A DNA stretch of 64,000 nucleotides from Ananas comosus (Eukaryota > Streptophyta > Magnoliopsida > Poales > Bromeliaceae): positions 3,993,082 through 4,057,081 of the forward strand of contig NC_033632.1 in NCBI RefSeq assembly GCF_001540865.1, written 5' to 3'. Both the position numbers and the translations under genes were made by a program. Positions 55,991 through 64,000 of this stretch are shown here, piece after piece. Positions within the stretch are counted from its first letter, which is position 1, and every line of letters begins with the position of its first letter. Below the pieces are notes generated by a model, which saw only the letters and a program-made list of their open reading frames with translations, was not told where the DNA came from and searched no databases.

Positions 55991-56476
55991 TGTTGGCATT
56001 CAGTTAAATCGAATCGGGTACGCCCATAAGCGGGTTCGATCCGACGGATATTATGTTATCTAATTGGATTAGGATTAATCTCGCTTTCAAATTGGAAAGC
56101 TAATTAGAGATAAATCTAATCATATTAGGATAACAAATAATAACCGATTTGGCCTTATCTCTAACGCTATTAGGATTTTGGAATTTCTTATAAATAGACG
56201 GGCGATCCCACATGTAACGATGCACAAAAAGGAACGGAAAAAGAGAGAGAATAAGAAAATAATAACGAGAAACCACATCCTCCTTTAACCTATTATTCTA
56301 GAGGGACTTGAACGGTGGATTTGCGATCGCGCTCGTTTGTAGTTCGATCCACCGCGAGTTCGGAGAGTTAGAAGATTTTCAAGGAAGATTCAAGGACACG
56401 TAAATCAATCAATCCGATCCGGCTCGAATCGCTTCCGCAAAAAGGTACGAACCGAAAACTTCCGCTGCGTTCTACA
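55991..56476 (+). mobile_element. Solo LTR, 486 bp, with TSD AAATA
   Basis: Starts TGTTGGCATTCAG and ends CTGCGTTCTACA. AAATA flanks both sides exactly (55986-55990 and 56477-56481). A TATAAATA box lies at 56189-56196, so it reads on the plus strand. The 3' end resembles that of the LTR-like block at 5226-6278. The TGTTGG...CA form and length suit copia-type LTRs. Confidence 0.88.
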
Positions 56477-56650
56477 AAATAAATAAAACAAACAACTTAT
56501 GCATGCTACACAAGCCACACAGAAACATAAAAAAATAAAAATTAAAATTAAAAAATTAAAAAAAATACATTGTCGTGTATCCCATAAAAAAAATATTACC
56601 ACATGGGAATAAAAAAAAAAAAACTATTTAATAAACAAACCAAAAAAAAC
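56477..56650. other. A-rich spacer
   Basis: Mostly A with few other bases, joining the solo LTR to the GC-rich island. Confidence 0.5.
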
Positions 56651-57335
56651 GATGCACAAGCCAAGCCGAGCGCGTACTGCAGCAGCTGGGCCGGGCGGGC
56701 CCAGTGCTTTCGGCTATGGGGAGGGCCGGGCCGGGCCAACGCGCCCAAAGACGCAGGGCAGCCGGGCCGGGCCTGCTGGACATGCTGGACCATGAGCCGG
56801 GCCCACGAGTTCGCAGAGGGCCCCCGCGCTCCGGCTGCAGGCGGCCCGGGCCACAGCTCCCGATGCTGGCCGAGCCCGCAAGTTGTGCAGCGGGCCGGAC
56901 CGGCCCGCGCGCCTGATGCTAGGCAGCCGGGCCAACGCTCCCGCTGCAGGCCTGGTTTGGGGCCCGTGGCGGGCCAGGTCAGTTCTCCATCTGCGGGCCG
57001 CGCCTGGCCTTCCCCCAGCAGACCGGGCCGGGCCCGCTCGTATGCAGCAGGCTGGACCGGGCCAGTGCTCCAGCTGAGGGCTGGGTCTGTCCCCCTCCGA
57101 AGCGGGCCGGACCGGGCTCTCTCGGCCCGCTCGCCCGCTACGGGCAGGCCGGGCCGTCAAGCCACCAGCGGGCCAGGCCGGGCCCGCAAGTCAGTAGGAG
57201 GCCGGGACAAATCCCCGCATCCGCTGCGGGGCGGGCCGCGCCGGCTCGCCAGTTTCTGGGCGGCCGGGTGGCGCCGCGAAGCGCACGGCGCTGGGCCTGG
57301 TCCTGTGCGGTAGTCCTTTCTTTTTTGATGCACAA
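56651..57335. repeat. GC-rich degenerate tandem island flanked by GATGCACAA
   Basis: About 660 bp of very GC-rich DNA inside AT-rich surroundings. It is built of loosely repeated GCCGGGCC, GGGCCCGCAAGT and CTCCCGCTGCAGG-type words. The exact 9-mer GATGCACAA stands at both edges (56651-56659, 57327-57335). Open frames on both strands (236 codons plus, 148 codons minus) reflect the scarcity of A/T-rich stop codons, show no domain, and are not called as genes. The GGGCC words recall the GC-rich ends of hAT elements. Confidence 0.7.
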
Positions 57336-57574
57336 AGCAATAAATATAAAATATAATATATATATATATACATAACGACTAAATTTTTTATATCATAAGC
57401 AAAAAAAATATATATAACAGATGTAATTTTTTTTTATAATGCAAGAAGTAGGGAAAAAAAATTAATATAAAAAAATGCATGTCTCATGATCAACTCAAAG
57501 AAAACTAAAATTAATTTAGTTTTTCTTTTTTTAACTGTTTTCACATAAAAACGAATGAAAAAATTATAAAATAA

Positions 57575-57577
<3 letters not shown>

Positions 57578-57612
<35 letters not shown>
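57578..57612. repeat. (TA)n, left segment
   Basis: TA tract followed by a (GAGAGAGAA)n stretch to about 57642. It is the left border of the first Micron-like element. Confidence 0.93.
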
Positions 57613-57620
<8 letters not shown>

Positions 57621-57642
57621 AGAGAGAGAAGAGAGAGAAGAG

Positions 57643-57883
57643 TTGGACTGGCTACTATTAGTAGCAAAATCCCATGTTACTACTAGTTTTTTAACCTTTG
57701 GATCAACTCTTTTCATCATTTCTAACCATTGGATTAAATACTATAACCAGTGGGAGACACTCAACCCTAGGGGGACCACTCAACTCTAACTGACTAATAT
57801 CATCCTAATCCTACAATTTTTCATCCAAGGATTAAAAATTTGATAGCAAAAAGAGATTTTACTATTAATAGTATTCCAGTCTA

Positions 57884-57887
<4 letters not shown>
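57643..57887. mobile_element. Micron-like element A within a (TA)n tract
   Basis: About 245 bp with inverted ends: TTGGACTGGCTACTATTAGT on the left, and TTAGACTGGAATACTATTAA on the complement of the right end. Flanked on the left by (TA)n(GA)n and on the right directly by (TA)n. Non-coding. Confidence 0.75.

Positions 57888-57914
<27 letters not shown>
57888..57914. repeat. (TA)n, middle segment
   Basis: TA tract between the two palindromic elements. Confidence 0.93.
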
Positions 57915-57918
<4 letters not shown>

Positions 57919-58451
57919 TAGCTGGAATGCTATCGGTAGCAAACGGCTCCGTGCCACGCCATTTGTTTTCAATGATGGAGCTTCAAATCAACGATCGGCA
58001 CCGTCGAACATGATCTATATCACTTGAAGTATTTAGAAATTAAATTTCAAATCTTTTCGACATCATTTACCTAATGATCAAAGGGTTTCAAAATTAGTAA
58101 TTTTAATGGTTGATATGAGGGGTTTTCTCGTTTAACGGTGTAAAGCTATCCAAATCAATTGAATTTTGGTTAGAAAATTCTTTAAACTATTTAGAACAAG
58201 ATCTATATTCTCGATCATGATTACAAAATTTCTATCATCACTTTTTAGAGGATATTCATTTTCAGCCATTCATTTTTACGCCACATTGATGACAAGAAAA
58301 TAATATTAGAAAAATATGAAATTTGATTTCTAGATACTTCAATGGTATAGATCCTGTTCAACGGTGCCGATCGTCGATTTGGAGGCTCCATCATCGAAAA
58401 CAAATGGTGGCAACGGAGCCCGTTTGTACCGATAGTATTCTAGCTCAACTC
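57915..58451. mobile_element. Micron-like element B, palindromic, within a (TA)n tract
   Basis: 537 bp, nearly full-length palindrome: GAGTAGCTGGAATGCTATCG on the left, and GAGTTGAGCTAGAATACTAT on the complement of the right end. Both arms contain ATTTGTTTTCxATGATGGAGC and CGACGATCGGCACCGT-type blocks. (TA)n sits directly on both sides. Related arms occur at 30909-31075 and 31743-32220. Confidence 0.85.
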
Positions 58452-58501
<50 letters not shown>

Positions 58502-58502
58502 T
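58452..58502. repeat. (TA)n, right segment
   Basis: TA tract with one AA interruption near 58477. Confidence 0.93.
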
Positions 58503-58649
58503 AATACTATATATCAATAAAGCATGCCTACAAAACAAGCATTAGAAGTATGATCATAAGGCGAAAACAAACAAAAAATAAAAAAAAAGTTCTAAACGGA
58601 AACTTACAAATTTGATAGCCAATTTATGCATAAACCAAAAATGAATCTA

Positions 58650-59064
58650 TTTGCTTATTTTACAAATTTTCTTGAATCGTCATTATCTTGATGCTTTTGG
58701 ATTTTCCACGTATCTCGTCTTTTTCTCTAGTTATGTTTCATCTGATGTGAAAAGAGTTACCAGAATCTTCTTTTTATGTCCATACTCAAAAATTCTAGAA
58801 ACATATGTAAAAATTCCAGAAAGAAATGACAAAAACTAGGCAGGAATCTCTATTATTTGTAGATAATCGTAGAAACGAAATTCGAAAGAAATGAGCCGCA
58901 TTTATAAATTATCGGGACCCTTAAAATATTATGAATCTCATATACAGATTAAAATTAGAATATATAATCCATCCTCAAACTTAACTTATTAGAGAATAAA
59001 TCTCAATCCATGTTTATGTGAATCGAGTTAAATTTGAACTGATCAATGTAGACACACCACATGA
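58650..59064 (-). mobile_element. Diverged LTR fragment related to 5226-6278
   Basis: On the minus strand it starts TGTGGTGTGTCTACATTGAT and continues CGATTCACATAAACATGG, paralleling the start of the block ending at 6278. Shared words continue to AAAATTCTAGAAACATATG (AAACTCCGGAAATATATG in the other copy). The far end is lost. Confidence 0.5.
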
Positions 59065-59475
59065 TAATAATATTTTTTAAACACTTGCACAAATAGTAAT
59101 TATCATTTTTAATTCTCACTTAGCTTATTTTGATGATATTTCCTAATTTTTTTAAGACATTATTGGTGAACATTCCATTGATAAAAGTATAATCCGAGTA
59201 ATATTAAGTAAAGATAAGACGAACGTAGGTTAGTTCCGAACAGAAAGAAAAAATTAAAATCATCAGCGCAATAATTATAGAGAAAAGTGTGAAGAAAAAG
59301 AATAAAATATTAGAAAAGTTTACGTGCAAGTATCGAAGCCCTCTTTGCGGTTCTATAGAGTCGGATTTTAAGTTTCTATGTTTTGATCTGACTCAGACTC
59401 AAAATTTTCGATTTGATCTAGTTTGGAACAATCACTTTTTATTGAGCGTGGATTTGAAATAACTTAACAATCTTT
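59065..59475. other. AT-rich intergenic DNA
   Basis: No gene. The phrase AATAGTAATTATCATTTTTAATTCTCACTTA at 59093 onward also occurs near 52087, so a dispersed repeat of unknown type is shared. Confidence 0.4.
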
Positions 59476-59630
59476 ACCGACTGTCCCTAACGCAAGTGGC
59501 AAAAAATTTGATGATTGATACTCGAAGTTTCAAGTTCAAATTCTACTTGATTCATATTTCTAGTTAAATTTATTTTTAACAAAACATAAATAAATGAAAT
59601 AACATGTTTATCTTTCTCTCAAAAAAAAAA
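59476..59630 (+). mobile_element. tRNA-derived SINE, second full copy
   Basis: Starts ACCGACTGTCCCTAACGCAA like 39979-40135 and ends in CTTTCTCTC plus poly(A). Box A-like CTAACGCAAGTGGC and box B-like AAGTTCAAATTC are visible. Flanks ACAATCTTT (before) and ACAATTTTT (after the A/T run) may be an imperfect TSD. Confidence 0.78.
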
Positions 59631-60392
59631 TTTTTTTTTTTACAATTTTTGCATAATGCAGAAATATTAGTTTCTTCCATATTATGAAAATTCATTTTAT
59701 ACTTCTAAACTATATTTCAATCTTTTTGTAAGAAATGACTCGAAATTTATCTGAATTTGTGACTGAATTACTGATCTTCTTAGCATTATCATAAATTACG
59801 AAAAACACAAATTTTTTACTATTTTAAAGTTTTATGTCTGGAATTTTCTATTTTTGCAATATAAATTTTAATTTTACTATTATGTAATCTACAAAATATT
59901 GTACTTTGCTACACCAAATAAAAACCATATAAATGTAATGGAACACAATTTTTTTGGGATAATATCCAATGTGTTATTCAAAACTTTGAAAGTATCTTAT
60001 TTATTCTTGGAGTATCAAAATATTTTTGTTAATTTTAAAATAATTTTCAAATATTTTCATTATCTTTATGAAGGTTTACAAATATATTTTGAAATTTAGA
60101 AGGATATTTTGATAATATTTCGATAAATTTAGAAATTTTGAGCAGTTTAAAGGGTAAATAAGCAAAAGGTTCTTTGTAAACGGTGAATACTAAATTGTAA
60201 ATAAGCTAAACCACAGGGTCCCTTTTGAAAATGTTTTCTTCTTCTTCCTCGCACTCTTTGCGCTCGCTCTCACACCACACCATAATAAAACTCGAAACCC
60301 CCCAAATCTCTCTCTCTCTCTCTCTTTGAGATCTCGTCTCCTACTAAAGAGAGAGCGTAAACGAGAAGGGGAGGTGTGAGATCGAGCCAAAG
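59631..60392. other. Upstream region of the TXNDC9 homologue
   Basis: AT-rich to about 60230, then a pyrimidine-rich leader including a (CT)n tract at 60308-60327. No clear TATA box. Confidence 0.45.
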
Positions 60393-63300
60393 ATGGATCC
60401 GGATTCGGTTCGATCCACGCTATCGGGCCTCGCATTGGGCAATGTAATGGCCGCGGCCGCGAGGGACTACCAAAAGGTGCGATTTTTATCCCCGAATCCA
60501 CTCCTCTTTAGCTCCCTTTTCCACGGATTTGAATCCTTTACTTTTAGTAATTTTGATGTGTATTGGGTTTTTTTTTTTTTTTAACTGTGGTGAGAGACCC
60601 ATCAGAACCCATGTTTTGGTTTCGGGAACAAACCCCATTTTCGGATTTGATTGTTGTGGAAATTGGTTAGGTTGTTGGATTTTAGGGAGATAGATTTGGT
60701 GGGTTGTAGCTACTTGATCTGATCTCTTGATGCTTGTTCAGAAAATGGGGAAATGGGGTTTCTTTTTTTTCCTCTTTGTCATCTGTGAAAGATCTAATCT
60801 TTGTCCTTTTCATGAGAATGATGATTACGATACTTTAATGGTTGATTAATTTTGCTTTTGGAATTTAAGAAGAGGAAGTAGTAGAAATTTATGTGTGATG
60901 ATCTATTGCCATCTTAGACAAAACAGAGAGAGCTAGTAGAAGTTTCAAATTGGAGCTTCTGCTTCTGCGACTCGAAAGCTCATTTCAGGTTCTTTTCCTG
61001 GAAAAGGCTTCGGAATGTTTGTTTGCTAATGCCTACCTGCTGCTGTTCAGAGTGAGAAGCTGCTCCAAAACAGCTCAGCTAAACTGCGAGAAAGATTGGT
61101 TATTCGCAATTTTCTGCAAACTAGTAGTTTCATATACAAAATTGGACGAGTAGTAAAGGTTTGTTTGCACTTGTAAATAAATCATCTTATTGGATTTACG
61201 AGCGCGAAAGATGGGTTTAGGGACTTATCCTTTTCTTTTTTCCCAATCCCACGCCTCTCTCTTATTGCGGTGCTTGTAGCTCGCAGCGATGTTTTTTTAG
61301 CCGGAAACATATCTAAAATTTGAGATTGCACTATTGGCTTCTGGAGTGAACATAGATAATTATTTCCGCAATGTTATTATTTGTTTCTCCAGGAAAACTA
61401 GAGTGTGTTTTTTTTTTCCTTCTCTTTCTTTCTCTTGGTTGGGTAATGATTTTCTGGTTTGTAGTTATTTATGCTTGTTGTTGCTCTTTTGTGTCGCGCT
61501 TTGATGTTGCTAAACTTCATGACTATCATGTCATACAACTCTTCTTTGCTTATCCTTAAGTAACTACATAAATGCTATTAGATTCGAGGTATCATTACCA
61601 GGTTTCACCTAGGATGAGAACTCTTTTACTCGTTGAAATTAAATCTTATAAAATAAAGCTAATTGTGTAGGAAATTCTAGCTAAAGAGAAGGCTCCAGCA
61701 ACATCTGCTACCAACCAGGAAGTCGATCTTGATGAATTGTTGGATGTAAGTTAAAATACCAAACAAGCATTGCTTTTCTTCTCGAATTATGTAGTTTACA
61801 TTGAATTTAACCCATTATTAATATTAACATTCTATTTGCCATGAAGGACCCAGAACTGGAGAAACTGCACGCAGAGAGGGTAGCCGCTCTCAAGGTAAAA
61901 ACTGTGGTGTAATAATTTTCCTTTGTTCAGCAGATAGACTTCATGAATATGTCTGAACCAACAGAAAGAGGTCGAGAAGCGAGAAGTCCTAAAGAGGCAA
62001 GGGCATGGAGAGTATAGAGAAATATCCGAAGGTGACTTCCTCGGAGAGGTCACTGGTAGTGAAAAAGTCGTGTGCCATTTCTACCACCGAGAATTTTATC
62101 GTTGCAAGTAATTGATCTCACTCCACTTTCTTTAATGCGGTAAATTGCACCAGGGCTCCCCAACCTTTCAATTGTTGCAAATAGTTGCAATCTTGGCATT
62201 TTCATTAATCTCTTTGTCAAATTGGATCTAGATACTCAGCAGTCAACACAATTGCTCTATGAGAAGTCCAAAGTTGCTTTCGTTGTAGCTTAAAGTAGAT
62301 ATTTATATCCAATTTGGCGGAGGAATTTAACTGAAAGGCAAGACAGATAGGGATGCCAGTGTGAGGTTTGAAAGTTTGGAAAACCAAACTGCAGTTATTT
62401 TAAAAGATTAGCGACCGGTTGTGCAATTTACACTAATTTGCGATTGATTGATTGTTCCACTATTGAGGTAGTATATCGGTTTCTATTTTAGGATAATGGA
62501 TAAGCATCTGAAGGCTCTAGCACCACTGTACTTCAACACGAAGTTCATCAAGATCGACGCTGAAGTTAGTATACATTGACCTTTGGGCTTTTGCTGTTGC
62601 GTTTCAGAAGATTGTATCTAATACCTTTGTGGTACTTGATGCAGAATGCGCCGTTTTTTGTGACGAAACTAGCCATTAAGACATTGCCTTGCATCGTACT
62701 GTTCAGGTGAGAGGTGTTGATTTGTTTTGTTCACGGCAAACTTAACATCCAGATTAACACATTAATATTCCTATATAAGGATATTGTTATAATGCTAATG
62801 TCTCGCGGCTTCATGGCCGAGTTACAACTTCTCTAAAAGTGCTATTTGAGTATAAAAATCTCTCCGAAAGAATTCATGCCGAGTGGAAGTGGTAGCTTCA
62901 AATTGGAGCTTCTACTTTTCTGGTTCAAAAAGCTTACTTAAGCTTCGTTAGACGCCCAGCTTCAGCTTCACGGTGTAACGTAGTAGCGTACTAATTACAG
63001 AAGAGAGGCTGCACAAACATGTAGTATCATTTCATTAGTCTTTTGGATTCATGATGTTGGTCTTATATGATTCTCGAATAAGGCTCTCAGATGAACTAAT
63101 TTCTTTGTCAAACTCCTTTGAAGAATTTGATGACACTTTTCCAGGAACGGCGTAGCTTTTGATAGGCTGGTTGGATTTCAGGATCTCTGCAGCAGAGATG
63201 ATTTCACCACAAGAGCTTTAGAGAACCTTCTTAAAAAGAAAGGTGTTTTTATTTTTCATTAATTATGAATTTAGTCCCTGAAGTTTGACCCTTGTTGCAA

Positions 63301-63790
63301 TTGTGCCCACTTTCAATTGCGTTCTCTTTCAACTGTAACAGCTTAGCCTCTGAAGTTTGGCCTTGATTTTAATCTTCATTCTCAACCCGAAGTTCAAAGT
63401 TTGACCGCGGTTTCAAATTCATCCTCGAATTTTGACCTCCATTTTAACTCACCTCGAGAATGTCATTTGTAACAGAGAAAAGAAGCCTAAAGAACCGATA
63501 AAAGATTTACCTATAAGCTATCACAAACTTCGGGATGAAATTGTTGCAATTCGAACTACTAGAATGAAAATACAAATCCTGATCAAACTTCAGGGAACAG
63601 TTTTTCTAATCAGCCCCTTCCTTTTCTGCACTTCTGTTGCATATCATGCACCATACCCTTCTTTGATATTTTAGGTATCATTGACGAAAGAAAAGGAGAC
63701 GGCGACGAGGAAGATGAAAACGACGACACAGATCATCCCAGAAACAGGAGCATTAGATCCTCAGCTGTTCAGGATTCTGATTCAGATTGA
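60393..63790 (+). CDS. TXND9: Thioredoxin domain-containing protein 9 homologue (phosducin-like, PhLP3)
   Basis: Eight exons: 60393-60476, 61671-61745, 61847-61894, 61965-62107, 62492-62564, 62645-62706, 63145-63242, 63675-63790; phases join to 232 codons plus TGA. TXNDC9/PhLP3 proteins are cytosolic co-chaperone-like regulators of the CCT chaperonin acting on tubulin and actin folding in yeast and animals; the plant role is inferred. Seen: an acidic N-terminal helix (VDLDELLD, DPELEKLHAERVAALK), then the thioredoxin-like fold from about residue 90 (VVCHFYHREFYRCKIMDKHL). The redox CxxC is absent, as in the family. The cis-Pro loop follows (IKTLPCIVLF), then DDFTTRALENLL. The tail is acidic and ends DSDSD. 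Intron 1 is 1.2 kb. The length matches the family. Confidence 0.95.
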
Positions 63791-64000
63791 GCAGCAATGC
63801 GAGCCGCTTCTTTCTCCCGCTACAAAACCTCGCCTCGTTGTAATATCTTTTCACTAATTTGAAAAACTTAATCGTGATCGAAGTGCGGCTTTGGTTTAAG
63901 AAAATTTGAACAATCGATGTATTGAGTGCTGACAAGTTTGCATGGAATCATGGCAAGAGTTGTATGCTAGCAATCTATTTTAGCTGTAAAATGCTTACAA
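63791..64000. other. 3' UTR and flank of the TXNDC9 homologue
   Basis: AT-rich, with no further gene before the window ends. Confidence 0.5.

Noticed and set aside
56603..57313. 236-codon open frame (and 148 codons on the other strand)
   Set aside because: Both come from a GC-rich repeat where stop codons are rare; composition is Gly/Ala/Arg/Pro and no domain is seen.

Overview
This window is nuclear DNA from a flowering plant. The split genes carry short GT-AG introns, the tRNA genes are plant-type, and most of the space between genes is AT-rich DNA full of plant transposons. GC-rich, alanine/glycine-coding first exons (8516-8807 and 41007-41136) beside AT-rich later exons suggest a monocot. 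The species cannot be named from the sequence alone.

Genes, left to right. A basic C-terminal tail of an unidentified gene lies at 1-54. A frameshifted sphingoid-base C4-hydroxylase pseudogene lies at 978-1909. A small intronless SAUR-like gene of unknown function is at 4491-4967 (minus strand), next to three broken copies of its own 3' end. A MYST histone acetyltransferase of the HAM1/HAM2 type (9 exons, 441 codons) is at 8516-14421 and sits between two identical tRNA-Trp(CCA) genes. The nucleoporin NUP96 (MOS3/SAR3 type, 5 coding exons) is at 16517-21277. A group-A-like bZIP gene with an expanded glutamine-rich repeat and no visible 5' exon is at about 25451-26608. A tRNA-Val(CAC) is at 36432-36505. 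A RING-CH membrane E3 ligase (7 exons) is at 41007-45610. A possible 63-residue protein is at 51152-51343. A TXNDC9/phosducin-like protein (8 exons) is at 60393-63790. There is no operon-like organisation; these are unrelated housekeeping and regulatory genes, mostly on the plus strand.

The rest is a layered record of mobile elements, several with exact target-site duplications (TSDs). They include a Mutator-type palindrome with a 9-bp TSD (2487-3184), a complete 549-bp TRIM retrotransposon with PBS, PPT and a 5-bp TSD (48052-48600), a 1.9-kb solo LTR inserted inside a terminal-inverted-repeat element (33077-35008 inside 32460-35224), a 486-bp solo LTR (55991-56476), a Tourist-like MITE (46708-47087), and a tRNA-derived SINE family with a 16-bp TSD. 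A degenerate copia element on the minus strand (about 52200-55340) is itself interrupted. Around 57578-58500, two different palindromic elements sit within one (TA)n microsatellite, resembling the microsatellite-targeting 'Micron' elements described in rice. A GC-rich, degenerate tandem island at 56651-57335 and a 3.4-kb array starting at the 3' end of tRNA-Val are the least explained structures.
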